DNA of 37,715 nucleotides from Lentisphaerae bacterium RIFOXYA12_64_32 (GCA_001803235.1 MHBL01000271.1:1-37715); one strand, 5' to 3'; positions 7,111 to 14,849 are shown, counted from the stretch's first letter. The notes: generated by a model not told the origin, from the letters alone. Translations and numbers: made by a program.

Positions 7111-7902
7111 ATGGAGAGGATCCGCTTGGGCATCAGTGCCTGCCTTCTCGGCGAGAATGTCCGCTACGACGGCGGGCACAAGCTCGACCGGTACCTGCGC
7201 GACACGTTGGGACAGTTTGTCGACTACGTTCCGGTCTGCCCCGAGTCCGAGTGCGGGCTGGGCATACCGCGCGAGGCCATGCGCCTGGTGGGCGAGCCGG
7301 CGGCGCCACGACTGGTGACGGTCAAGACCGGTGTTGACCACACAGAACGGATGCTGGAGTGGGCATCCCGCCGCGTAACGGAACTGGAAGCGGAGAACCT
7401 GTGCGGGTTCATTTTCAAGAGTCGGTCGCCGAGCAGCGGCATGGAGCGAGTGAAAGTTTACCCCCCGCAGGGAATGCCCACGCACGCCGGGGTCGGTATG
7501 TTCGCGCGCGTCTTCATGGCGCATTTTCCGTTGCTTCCTGTCGAAGAGGAAGGGCGCCTGCAGGACCCGGCCCTGCGCGAGAACTTCATCGAGCGCGTGT
7601 TTACGCTGAAGCGCTGGCGCGACATGCTGGCGGACGGACCGAGCCTGGCGCGCCTGGTGGAGTTTCACACCCGGCACAAGTTGCTGCTGCTCGCGCACAG
7701 TCCGCGGGACTACACGGAGCTTGGGCGGTGGGTCGCGAATGCAAAGCGGCGTCCGTTCCCGGCTGTGTTGGAGGATTACCAGGCCAGGCTGATGACGGCC
7801 CTGCGCCTGCGCGCCACGGCGCGCAAGAACACCAACGTTCTGCAGCACATCTACATCCGGTCTGCCGTTGCCGAAGCGTTGCACGTTTCTATTCCGAGGT
7901 GA
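7111..7902 (+). CDS. TudS (DUF523) plus truncated DUF1722 protein
   Basis: A 263-residue cytoplasmic protein. Residues 1-150 are a DUF523/TudS domain with conserved cysteines in GISACLLG, VPVCPESECGLG and LCGFIFKSRSPS. Characterised TudS proteins are [4Fe-4S] thiouracil desulfidases. TudS-DUF1722 fusions have been described as acting on 4-thiouridine, including in tRNA (recalled, not checked). Residues about 190-245 begin a DUF1722 domain (FHTRHKLLLLAHS, ARKNTNVLQHI), but the protein ends 13 residues after NVLQHI, where the family normally continues for roughly 50-60 residues. The missing end is not in another frame, because dapF starts 4 bp after the stop. GGAGG at 7092-7096 is a somewhat distant ribosome-binding site. 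Probable deletion derivative, perhaps with TudS activity retained. Confidence 0.8.
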   Translation: MERIRLGISACLLGENVRYDGGHKLDRYLRDTLGQFVDYVPVCPESECGLGIPREAMRLVGEPAAPRLVTVKTGVDHTERMLEWASRRVTELEAENLCGFIFKSRSPSSGMERVKVYPPQGMPTHAGVGMFARVFMAHFPLLPVEEEGRLQDPALRENFIERVFTLKRWRDMLADGPSLARLVEFHTRHKLLLLAHSPRDYTELGRWVANAKRRPFPAVLEDYQARLMTALRLRATARKNTNVLQHIYIRSAVAEALHVSIPR

Positions 7903-7905
7903 GTG

Positions 7906-8832
7906 ATGCCAGTTAAGCCGGCGTTGTTTCCCCGCACGATACGGTTCGCGAAGCTGAACGCGGCGGGGAACGATTTTGTTTGCCTCGACAACACGCGGGG
8001 TGCGTACGACCGACTGCTGGGGTCTGCGGTGCTGCGCGAGTTTGTCCGGCGCATTTGCCGGCGCGGGCTTGCGGTCGGGGCCGACGGGGTGATGTTTGCG
8101 TGTCCGCCTGGCGGGCACGCGGGCGCCGACATCGTGGCGCGGTTTCTGGAACCGGACGGCTCCGAGGCCGAGTTGTGCGGCAACGGCACGGCGTGTTTCA
8201 CCCACTGGACGATCACCAGCGGGTTGGTCCCTGGCCCGTTCATCGTGATTGCCACGGCGGCCGGCATGGCGCGCGGGCGCATGCTGCCACGCGAGCCGGG
8301 CCGAGTTCAAGTCTGCGTGCCGGACCCGAGGGGGCTGCAGCGTGACCTCGACGTCGAGGTCAACGGCGAGCCCTGGCGGTTGGACTGTCTTGACACCGGG
8401 GTCCCGCACGCGGTTGCCTACGTCGAGGACCTGGAAGGGCTCGATGTGGGGCGCTGGGGGCCGGGGATCCGGTATCACGCCACGTTCCAGCCGCGAGGGG
8501 TGAACGCGAACTTTGTCCAAGTCCGGGGAGTCGGACACATTGCCGTGCGCACCTATGAGTTCGGCGTCGAAGCCGAGACGCTGGCGTGCGGCACCGGCTC
8601 GGCGGCGGCGGCGATCCTGACGTGCCTGCGGTACAACTGGCCGGAACCGTACCTGCAGGGCGTCGAGCCGGTGCGGGTGGATGTGCGGGGCGGCGAGACG
8701 CTGGAGGTATTCTTCATCTGCGAAGATCGCAACACGGTCCGTGATGTGTGCCTGCGGACCCGTGTGCAGCCGGTGTACGACGGCGTGTTACGGCCGGAAC
8801 TGCTGGCCGAGTTACGGAAGCTGGAGGGCTGA
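7906..8832 (+). CDS. dapF: Diaminopimelate epimerase
   Basis: A 308-residue enzyme that interconverts LL- and meso-diaminopimelate in lysine and peptidoglycan synthesis. The two catalytic cysteines are clear: Cys91 in ELCGNGTAC and Cys228 in LACGTGSAA. The N-terminal FAKLNAAGNDF is the expected first conserved block. I chose the ATG at 7906. The adjacent GTG at 7903 is possible, and GAGGTGAG overlapping the previous stop (7900-7902) serves as ribosome-binding site, so translation is probably coupled to the TudS-like gene. Length is slightly greater than the usual 270-290 residues. Presence of DapF shows that the cell makes meso-DAP. Confidence 0.93.
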   Translation: MPVKPALFPRTIRFAKLNAAGNDFVCLDNTRGAYDRLLGSAVLREFVRRICRRGLAVGADGVMFACPPGGHAGADIVARFLEPDGSEAELCGNGTACFTHWTITSGLVPGPFIVIATAAGMARGRMLPREPGRVQVCVPDPRGLQRDLDVEVNGEPWRLDCLDTGVPHAVAYVEDLEGLDVGRWGPGIRYHATFQPRGVNANFVQVRGVGHIAVRTYEFGVEAETLACGTGSAAAAILTCLRYNWPEPYLQGVEPVRVDVRGGETLEVFFICEDRNTVRDVCLRTRVQPVYDGVLRPELLAELRKLEG

Positions 8833-8981
8833 AAGTCGTCGGGGCTCCGGGCATCGGGCTGTTTCTGTCCTCGGCCCCTTGAAGACGGCATCCCGTCGCG
8901 TGCCGTTGCACCCCGCGAGGAGGCGGGCGTTCTCAGACACCACAGTCTCTCCCAAACCCCCAAACCCCTGAACCCCTGCCC

Positions 8982-10604
8982 ATGGACTTCATCTCAATAG
9001 ACCAGAACTCGCACAGTCTCTGGGACACGATCCCGAAGCTGCAGGCTGTGGCGGTGCGCGGTTGGCGCGGCATACACTGCGTCGAAGACGTGGATGTGGC
9101 GTTCACGCGGCGCGGCGCTGCGGGTGCGGATTCGCGGCTGGAACTGGTGCTGGAGCGGTGCTATCGCGGTGGGGTGTCGGACTGGGGCGCGACGCTGTTC
9201 TACACGGAATTCCTCGGTCGCCAGCCGTTCGATGTGCGGCAGTTGGAGCCGTACACGGGGTGGACCACCGCCGCGTTGTCGCGGCGTCTGGGTGTGAGCG
9301 TGGACGAGTTGTACGACCGGTACTCGGTTTCGGATAATTGGCAACTGGTGGGATCGAGCTACGCAGAGGATGATCGGCACCACCGGGTCATCGGTGATCT
9401 GCGGCTGGCGGAGATCGCGCCGTTTGTGCTCGAGTTGCTCGCACAAGCCCGGCGAAACATGGAGTTTTCCTTTCCCGAGCCGGAGGCGTTGGCCAGGCTC
9501 GCGGCTTGGTTCTCGGGGGAAGAGGAGCGCGTACGTCAGTTGCTGCAACAGCATGAAGGCGGCAGGTTGGTCGACTTGTACGCGTCCTGGGTTCAGGCGC
9601 ACGTCCCGGCCGTTGTCCAGGTTGGGGTCACGTCCGGGCGGTTTTCCATCGAGGGGGAGCGAGCCGAATGGAGCACGCGGCTGCTGCGGGCATTCATTGC
9701 CGACTATTCGTTCATGGCTGGATGCTACAACCAGGCGTTGGCGGAGGCGGAGCTCGGGCTGAACGCGTTGGACCAGGCGCGCGGCGAATTGCCGTTCTTT
9801 GCCGTGCTGCGGCGGGATGGGCGGATGGTGCGAGTCGCGCTGGCCCTGGAGGGCGATCGGTTGGTTGCCGGCGCGCTGGCTTGGAAGGTCGACGTGGCGA
9901 CGGGCGCGCTGCCGCTGGACGATATGAGCCGGGACGGAGTGGTTTGCGTTCCGGGCAAAGCGGTCCTGCTCGTGCTGCAGGCGCGGTTGGCACCGCATGG
10001 CGCGGCGCTGGTACTGCCGTACAGAGGCTCGGTCTACATGCCCGCGGCGCGTGCGTTCGAGCGGCGGCTCCGGGAATCTGGACGCCTGCCGGATGCCGTG
10101 TTGCCGCTGTGCCGGGTGAAGTTCAACTTCATCGAGCACTGGCGAGGTTGCCACACCTTGATCCGACTCCCCCGGTATCTCTGCGAGGCCTTGGGCGGCG
10201 CGGAGCTGAAGGCGGACCGGGTGGCCGAGGCACTCCCCGATCTCGCGGCTCAGGCCCGGGCGGAACTCGAGCAGATGCGGACTCCGCAGGGGCGGGACGC
10301 GCTGGCGGCGCGCCTGTTCGGGTCTGATTTGAAGCGGCGGCGGGAACTGGAGGCGCGGCGGCGGGAACTGGCCGCAGACCCGGGAACGCGCAGCGAGGCG
10401 GGCCGCGTGTGGGACATCGTGAAAGAGGTTGACCGACGCATGCTGGAGCGGCAGACGGAGCGCGCGGTGCGGAACCTGCGCTTGCTGGATCTCGATTTCT
10501 GCAACTCTCGCGGGGCGCTGCTGCCCTGGTCAATCGCACTGGGCGGGCAGGAGTTTTATGACCGTCTGATCGCGGACGCGGAGGTCTACGAGGAGCCGGC
10601 TTGA
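8982..10604 (+). CDS. Conserved-looking protein of unknown function, 540 residues
   Basis: I do not recognise a family. The frame is open for 540 codons with strong third-position GC and a protein-like composition (regular amphipathic segments, few low-complexity runs), so it is very likely real. There is no signal peptide or membrane segment. Residues about 435-500 (from DLKRRRELEARRREL to the LERQTERAVRNLR run) are predicted coiled coil. Features to search with are VRGWRGIHCVEDVDVAF near the start, FNFIEHWRGCHTLIRLPRY around residue 385 and DLDFCNSRGALLPWS near the end. No ribosome-binding site is visible before the ATG at 8982, and the preceding bases are a CCCAAACCCC-type repeat, so the true start may be further in. 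BshC-type bacillithiol ligases have a similar length, but I could not match their motifs. Confidence 0.7.
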   Translation: MDFISIDQNSHSLWDTIPKLQAVAVRGWRGIHCVEDVDVAFTRRGAAGADSRLELVLERCYRGGVSDWGATLFYTEFLGRQPFDVRQLEPYTGWTTAALSRRLGVSVDELYDRYSVSDNWQLVGSSYAEDDRHHRVIGDLRLAEIAPFVLELLAQARRNMEFSFPEPEALARLAAWFSGEEERVRQLLQQHEGGRLVDLYASWVQAHVPAVVQVGVTSGRFSIEGERAEWSTRLLRAFIADYSFMAGCYNQALAEAELGLNALDQARGELPFFAVLRRDGRMVRVALALEGDRLVAGALAWKVDVATGALPLDDMSRDGVVCVPGKAVLLVLQARLAPHGAALVLPYRGSVYMPAARAFERRLRESGRLPDAVLPLCRVKFNFIEHWRGCHTLIRLPRYLCEALGGAELKADRVAEALPDLAAQARAELEQMRTPQGRDALAARLFGSDLKRRRELEARRRELAADPGTRSEAGRVWDIVKEVDRRMLERQTERAVRNLRLLDLDFCNSRGALLPWSIALGGQEFYDRLIADAEVYEEPA

Positions 10605-10622
10605 TGTTCGGGGCCGCGTAAC

Positions 10623-10723
10623 GGTTTCGGGTTTCAGGTGTCAGGGAGTGAGGCTGTAACATTAAGTGCCTTAGCATGGTTGCAGCAATGACTTACGAAT
10701 ACTGAAACCTGAAACCTGCAACC
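10623..10723. repeat. Heptamer tandem repeats in inverted arrangement
   Basis: On the left are GGTTTCG, GGTTTCA and GGTGTCA (10623-10643). On the right are TGAAACC, TGAAACC and TGCAACC (10703-10723), the same heptamer in reverse complement. The 59-bp spacer is AT-richer than the genes. The 173-bp gap between the unknown gene and the methyltransferase holds nothing else that I can see. Confidence 0.8.
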
Positions 10724-10777
10724 CACAAAACCATTGTGCAGTAGACCTAGCGGACACCACACGAGCGATGGGGTAGT

Positions 10778-11407
10778 ATGAGAGCGCAACGAATACGTGC
10801 ACACTATGAACGACGGATTTACCCCGGGCTGAAGAGCCACGAGATTCTGGACTGGAGCAGTCCGGAAGCGCAGCGGCGCCGGTTCGAAGTCTTGGGACGG
10901 GTGCTCGATGCGGAGTGTCGGGCGGAGTCGGGGATTGTGCCCCTTGCCGGGCCGCTGCTGCTGGATGTCGGGTGTGGCCTGACCGACTTGTGCTCGTTCC
11001 TGGAGGAGGGGTACCGTGGGGTGCGGTACGTGGGCGTGGATTTGAGCGAACGCATGCTTCGCGAGGCACTGCGGCGGCACCCGGGGCGCCGCGTGGTGCA
11101 GGCGGATGTGTTTGGGGCCAACCCGTTCCTGCCGCGGAAGTTTGACGTGGCGTTCTGCTCGGGGACGTTCAATCTGCGCTTGGACAACAACGCGGACTTT
11201 GCGGTCCTCGCTCTGCAACGGCTGGCCGACCTGGTGCGGGGTTGTGTCGTGGCCAACTTCCTGCATGTGCGCGCCGAGCGAAAGTGTGACAAGTGTTTCT
11301 ACTTCGATCCTGGGCATCTGTGTGAGGCAGCGTTGCGGACGGGCGGTACGGTTCAGATCATTGATGATTATCTGCAGAACGATTTCACGCTCGTGCTGCG
11401 GCGGTGA
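10778..11407 (+). CDS. Class I SAM-dependent methyltransferase
   Basis: A 209-residue cytoplasmic protein. Motif I is LLLDVGCGLTDL (residues about 63-74) and the acidic end of strand 2 is YVGVDLSERML, which binds the adenosyl ribose. FDVAFCSGTFNLRLDN follows as motif IV. A late RKCDKCFYFDPGHLC segment has a CxxC pair that may bind metal or simply be structural. The first 55 residues, rich in Arg (MRAQRIRAHYERRIYP), may contact an acidic substrate. The methyl acceptor is unknown. The ATG at 10778 has a weak GGGGTAG upstream. Confidence 0.75.
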   Translation: MRAQRIRAHYERRIYPGLKSHEILDWSSPEAQRRRFEVLGRVLDAECRAESGIVPLAGPLLLDVGCGLTDLCSFLEEGYRGVRYVGVDLSERMLREALRRHPGRRVVQADVFGANPFLPRKFDVAFCSGTFNLRLDNNADFAVLALQRLADLVRGCVVANFLHVRAERKCDKCFYFDPGHLCEAALRTGGTVQIIDDYLQNDFTLVLRR

Positions 11408-11456
11408 CGCGGGGCCGGCAGCGGGATAGGCGGTGTGTGGCAGGAGTGAGGTGTGC

Positions 11457-12533
11457 GTGTCACGACGTCGGCCGGGAACATGGCCGGACTCTCTGGTGCG
11501 CTGGTATCGGCGCAACCGGCGCGATTTGCCGTGGCGTCGTGAGACGACACCGTACCGGGTCTGGATCAGCGAAATCATGCTGCAGCAGACGCAGGTGGCG
11601 ACGGTGGTGCCGTACTTCGAGCGGTTCGTGGCGCGGTTTCCGGACGCACGGAGTCTGGCCGCTGCGGACGTGGCCGATGTATTGAAGGCCTGGGAAGGGC
11701 TGGGCTACTACTCGCGGGCTCGGAACCTGCACCGGGCCGCACATGTGGTAGCCCGGGACTGTGGCGGCGAGTTGCCGTGCTCGGTAGAGCAGCTTGCGGG
11801 ACTGCCCGGATTCGGCCCGTACACGACGGCTGCGGTCGCGAGCATTGCGTTCGGACTTCCGTTTCCGGTCGTGGACGGCAATGTGCTGCGCGTCTTTAGT
11901 CGGTTCTGGGCGATTGCCGGCGACGTGCGGAGTACGCGGATCCGCGAGTGCATCCGCACGCGACTCGCTGACGCGATAGCCAGCCAGCGCTCGCCGTCGG
12001 ACTTCAACCAGGCGCTGATGGAGCTCGGCGCGCGGGTGTGCCGGCCGCGCGACCCGGATTGTGGTGGCTGTCCTCTGGCACAGGAGTGTGAGGCGCTGCA
12101 ACGCGGTCTGACTCGGGATTTGCCGGAGCGGCAGCAGCGGCGGCGGATACCGCACCTGCGCGTGGCCGTTGGTGTGGTCTGGAACAACGGGCGATTCCTG
12201 ATTGCGCGCCGCGGCCTCGATCAGATGCTGGGCGGGTTGTGGGAGTTCCCGGGCGGCAAGCGGGAGCGGGGTGAGACCTTGGCGGAGACCGCGGTTCGCG
12301 AGGTCCGAGAGGAGGTCGGCCTCGACGTGCGCGTCGTGCGCCGGGTCTGCACCGTGCGGCACGGTTACAGCCATTTCACGGTCACCCTGACGGTGTTCGA
12401 GTGCGAACTGCGCTGCGATCCGGCACAACTGCGCTGCACCCGCCCGACCGCCTGGATCACGCTGGCTGAAACCGACCGGTATGCGTTTCCCGGTGTGAAC
12501 CGCAAGATCTTCGCGGTCCTGCGGCGCTGCTAA
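11457..12533 (+). CDS. mutY: A/G-specific adenine glycosylase with intact Nudix box
   Basis: A 358-residue base-excision repair enzyme that removes adenine mispaired with 8-oxoguanine. Glu39 (SEIMLQQTQ) and Asp140 (VVDGNVLRV) are the catalytic residues. The helix-hairpin-helix reads LAGLPGFGPYT. The [4Fe-4S] cluster is Cys195-x6-Cys202-x2-Cys205-x5-Cys211, the canonical spacing. The C-terminal domain carries a full Nudix consensus (G-x5-E-x7-REVREEVG), whereas E. coli MutY has a degenerate one, so nucleotide hydrolysis may be retained. The start GTG at 11457 is chosen for the AGGAG at 11442-11446. GTG 11451 and GTG 11433 are alternatives that add 2 or 8 residues. It lies 49 bp after the methyltransferase gene. 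Confidence 0.93.
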   Translation: MSRRRPGTWPDSLVRWYRRNRRDLPWRRETTPYRVWISEIMLQQTQVATVVPYFERFVARFPDARSLAAADVADVLKAWEGLGYYSRARNLHRAAHVVARDCGGELPCSVEQLAGLPGFGPYTTAAVASIAFGLPFPVVDGNVLRVFSRFWAIAGDVRSTRIRECIRTRLADAIASQRSPSDFNQALMELGARVCRPRDPDCGGCPLAQECEALQRGLTRDLPERQQRRRIPHLRVAVGVVWNNGRFLIARRGLDQMLGGLWEFPGGKRERGETLAETAVREVREEVGLDVRVVRRVCTVRHGYSHFTVTLTVFECELRCDPAQLRCTRPTAWITLAETDRYAFPGVNRKIFAVLRRC

Positions 12534-12651
12534 GCCGGCGTAGCCGGAACCAAAACGGGGTGTGGTCGTGGGGCCGGTGCGGGCGCATAGCTATCAAGCT
12601 AACGGCGGTGGCTTGCGCATGTACGGCAAGATGGTGCTCCGCAAAGCAGCC

Positions 12652-12735
12652 GCATGGCTCCAGCCTTGCTGTACCGTTCCCGATCGGCGCCAGGGCTCTC
12701 ACCCTGGGCGAGAGAGCGCAAGGCTGGAGCCATGC
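12652..12735. repeat. REPIN-like doublet 1 (inverted REP hairpins)
   Basis: A perfect 18-bp inverted repeat, GCATGGCTCCAGCCTTGC (12652-12669) and its complement (12718-12735), is separated by 48 bp. Each arm is itself a near-palindrome (GCAtGGC-TCCA-GCCtTGC). The spacer contains CCAGGG/CCCTGG. The related doublet at 25696-25771 has the same organisation and shares the GGCTCC-G-CTTGCTGT core. Two inverted short palindromes about 40-50 bp apart match the REPIN/BIME layout moved by RAYT transposases. No such transposase is in the window. Confidence 0.7.
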
Positions 12736-12780
12736 ACTACTTCCTCAGAGAGTCGATCCACGGCAGCGACAACCGCCGGC

Positions 12781-12835
12781 CGCTCGCTGAAGCGTCGCTG
12801 CCACTTCCGCCTCAAAGGCGGAACTCAGACGGCAG
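12781..12835 (+). repeat. Hairpin repeat family A, copy 2
   Basis: GCTCGCTGAAGCGTCGCTG and CCACTTCCG precede the stem CCGCCT-CAA-AGGCGG, then AACTCAGACGG follows. The flanks match the copy at 14303-14363, but the stem sequence differs with both sides changed together. Confidence 0.8.
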
Positions 12836-12916
12836 CGCCGGAGCAACGGTCTCCCATGATCGGGCGGACCACCGCCGGGGGCTGCTGACGCTTCACGCCC
12901 TCGCCGCAAAGGCGAC

Positions 12917-12946
12917 TTGGTTTCCCCGCACAGGTCGCTGTATATT
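12917..12946 (+). promoter_or_regulatory. Possible promoter of the sugar kinase gene
   Basis: A -35-like TTGGTT (12917-12922) and a -10-like TATATT (12941-12946) are 18 bp apart. This would give a leader of about 60 nt before the ATG at 13017. Confidence 0.4.
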
Positions 12947-13016
12947 CTGGGCTTGCTGGCGCACGAACACGTGGCGACGCATTTGTCGGCCCGAGATCAA
13001 CAGGAAAGGGCGTACC

Positions 13017-14096
13017 ATGGCGATTGAGTTGCGAAAGAACTGTGCCTGTTCACTCCTGGTTCCCACGAGCATGGGGATCCGCTTGACCCCGGTCGAGGGG
13101 CAGCCATTTCACTGCAGCGAGATGTTTTGCATGCAGGTGACCAGTGCCGAGACCAATGTTGCCAGCATCGCTTCGTACCTCGGCCTTCCGGTCAAGGTAC
13201 TGACGACGTTCGTGAAGGGCAGTCCGATCTCGCGCATGATCAAGGACAACCTGGCGAGCCGGCACATGGCTTACGAGGGCAAGGATGTGGAGCAGGGCGG
13301 GCCGTGGGGTTACCGGCACCAGTTCAACCTGGCGGACAGCGGCTTTGGTTCGCGCGGGCCGCGGGTGCACAACGACCGGGCCGGCGAAGTCGGCCGCACT
13401 CTGAATGTCAAGGATTTCGATCTGGACCGGACTTTCGGCAAGGAGGGGGTTCAGATTGTGCATTTGTCGGGGTTGGTTGGCGCGTTGTCGCCGGAGACGA
13501 GCACGTTCTGTCTCGAGTTGGCCAGGGCGGCCAAGAAGCACGGGACGCGGATTTCCTTTGACCTCAACTACCGCGCCTCGTTCTGGAAGGGACGCGAGGC
13601 GGAGTTGAGCAGGAACTTCGCCGAGATCGCGAGCCTTTCGGACATCCTGGTCGGCAACGAGGAAGACTTCCAGCTCTGCCTGGGCATCGAGGGGCCGGAA
13701 GCGGGGGGCAAGGACATTGCCGCGAAGATCGGCAGTTTCAAGGGTATGATCGAGCGGGTCGCCAAGGCGTATCCGAATGCCACCGTGTTTGCGACCACCC
13801 TGCGGGAGGTGGTCAGCAGCAATTGCCATCAGTGGGGTGCGATCATGTCGGAGAGCGGGCATTGGCATGTGGCCGAGCCGCGCGAGATCACCGTGCTGGA
13901 CCGCATCGGCGGCGGCGACGGCTTTGTCGGCGGGTTGCTCTATGCCGTTCTCAAGGGCTGGTCGCCCGAGAAGTGGATTCAGTTCGGCTGGGCCTCCGGC
14001 GCCCTGGCCACGACCCAACTGACCGATTACGCCCAACCGGCTGACGAGGAGCAGGTCTGGAGCATCTGGAAGGGCAACGCCCGCGTCCTGCGCTGA
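13017..14096 (+). CDS. PfkB-family sugar kinase, 2-keto-3-deoxygluconate kinase-like
   Basis: A 359-residue cytoplasmic ribokinase-fold kinase. ATG 13017 is preceded by AGGAAAGG at 13002-13009. The frame is open upstream, but that part is repeat DNA. The N-terminus has the substrate-side glycine-poor variant (SAETNVASIASYLG), then IVHLSGLVGALSPET and RISFDLNYRASFW, which resemble 2-keto-3-deoxygluconate kinases. The catalytic base is Asp301 in IGGGDGFVGG, a variant of the GAGD motif. A role in the Entner-Doudoroff-type route from uronates or gluconate is likely, but other 2-keto-3-deoxy sugars or fructose are possible. It fits with the secreted carbohydrate enzymes earlier in the window. Confidence 0.8.
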   Translation: MAIELRKNCACSLLVPTSMGIRLTPVEGQPFHCSEMFCMQVTSAETNVASIASYLGLPVKVLTTFVKGSPISRMIKDNLASRHMAYEGKDVEQGGPWGYRHQFNLADSGFGSRGPRVHNDRAGEVGRTLNVKDFDLDRTFGKEGVQIVHLSGLVGALSPETSTFCLELARAAKKHGTRISFDLNYRASFWKGREAELSRNFAEIASLSDILVGNEEDFQLCLGIEGPEAGGKDIAAKIGSFKGMIERVAKAYPNATVFATTLREVVSSNCHQWGAIMSESGHWHVAEPREITVLDRIGGGDGFVGGLLYAVLKGWSPEKWIQFGWASGALATTQLTDYAQPADEEQVWSIWKGNARVLR

Positions 14097-14200
14097 GCGT
14101 CCGGTACCCGGTGCCCCGCCTTGGCGGTGCACCGGGGGCGGGTTGTGCCGATCAGTATGACTTCCGGTTTAGGCCCGTGTGGGGGACGTCGGAGCTCCCT

Positions 14201-14229
14201 GCCGCCTCGCGCGGCCGGTGAATAGGTTC
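14201..14229 (+). repeat. Hairpin repeat family C, copy 1
   Basis: The hairpin GCCGC-CTCGC-GCGGC is followed by CGGTGAATAGGTTCG. The arms of the inverted repeat at 14467-14647 repeat this layout: a hairpin with a CTTGTG-type loop, then GGTGAAnnGGTTC. Confidence 0.65.
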
Positions 14230-14302
14230 GCCGGCCCGTGACGCTGTTCTTCCCCATCCCCCGGCGTGGCGCCACGTGTGCGGGTGGCAACGCCGCGCGC
14301 CT

Positions 14303-14363
14303 GCTCGCTGAAGCGTCGCTGCCACTTCCGTCCCGCCCGACGGGCGGGAGCGGAACCCAGACG
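14303..14363 (+). repeat. Hairpin repeat family A, copy 3
   Basis: The flanks GCTCGCTGAAGCGTCGCTGC and ACTTCCG...CGGAACCCAGACGG are as in copy 2. The stem is extended to TCCCGCCCG-A-CGGGCGGGA. The flank identity with 12781-12835 exceeds 25 bases on the left. Confidence 0.8.
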
Positions 14364-14466
14364 GAAATGTCAGAGTAACAGCCCGATATGATCGGGCGGT
14401 CCGCCGCTCGGGAACCGCTGTACGGATCACCAGGCGCGGTAATGCGCCAGTAAAGGGTGGAGCCTA

Positions 14467-14647
14467 GACCCCTGCCACCTTGTGTGGCAGGTGAACGGGT
14501 TCATCTTTGGTTACTACGCCGCACCGTGTCCCCTCTCTTCCCTTTCCCCCGTCCGCCGCCGGCGGACGGGGGAAAGGGAAGAGAGGGGGGAGCGCCTGCG
14601 CTTGGCGGGCGAACCCGATTCACCCGTGGCACAAGGCCACGGGGGTC
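14467..14647. repeat. Large imperfect inverted repeat with family C hairpins as outer arms
   Basis: The left arm (14467-14502) reads GACCCC, a TGCCAC/GTGGCA hairpin, then GGTGAACGGGTTC. The right arm (14611-14647) is its reverse complement in layout: GAACCCGATTCACC, a GTGGC/GCCAC hairpin, then GGGGGTC. The small hairpins differ by paired changes that keep them folded. The centre is the perfect palindrome 14530-14588. Confidence 0.75.
14530..14588. repeat. Perfect 59-bp palindrome
   Basis: Two 29-base arms (14530-14558 and 14560-14588) are exact reverse complements around one C. The outer 20 bases of each arm are all-pyrimidine then all-purine (CCCCTCTCTTCCCTTTCCCC on the left). A transcript would fold into a very stable hairpin. 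The DNA could extrude as a cruciform or form a triplex. Confidence 0.9.
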
Positions 14648-14849
14648 TCACACATGGGCCAGCACACCGTCGTTCCACCCGCGACGCATTACCGGGCGCG
14701 GGCGTGGGAACGTGGACGAACCCCGGTTGCCGCGCTAGTGTAGGGGCGTTTTCCAGAGAGGTCCCTCTGCCAGCTGTCTTGCCATGCGGGGGGGGGGGAG
14801 GCACGAGGGCTTTGCGCCGGGGCGCTGTTGGGTCCGTATCCGAGTGAGA

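Larger units (their letters stand above)
12534..13016. other. Repeat-filled intergenic stretch
   Basis: This 483-bp gap holds no supported gene, although a frame is open from 12654 into the kinase gene. It contains a REPIN-like doublet (12652-12735), hairpin family A (12781-12835), and a promoter for the kinase (12917-12946). Confidence 0.7.
14097..14849. other. Hairpin-dense intergenic region
   Basis: A 753-bp gap without a supported gene. It holds a family C hairpin (14201-14229), a family A hairpin (14303-14363), and a large inverted repeat (14467-14647) with a perfect 59-bp palindrome at its centre (14530-14588). A run of ten G residues lies at about 14788-14797. It separates the kinase gene from the exporter operon and may hold termination signals for both directions. 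Confidence 0.7.

Noticed and set aside
12922..12936. A 15-bp match (TTCCCCGCACAGGTC) in inverse orientation at 22883-22897.
   Set aside because: There is no surrounding similarity and no structure. It could be chance or a fragment of an unknown repeat, so I do not annotate it.
12654..13016. A possible 121-residue N-terminal extension of the sugar kinase.
   Set aside because: It translates REPIN and hairpin repeats and a promoter. The ATG at 13017 has its own ribosome-binding site and begins the kinase fold.
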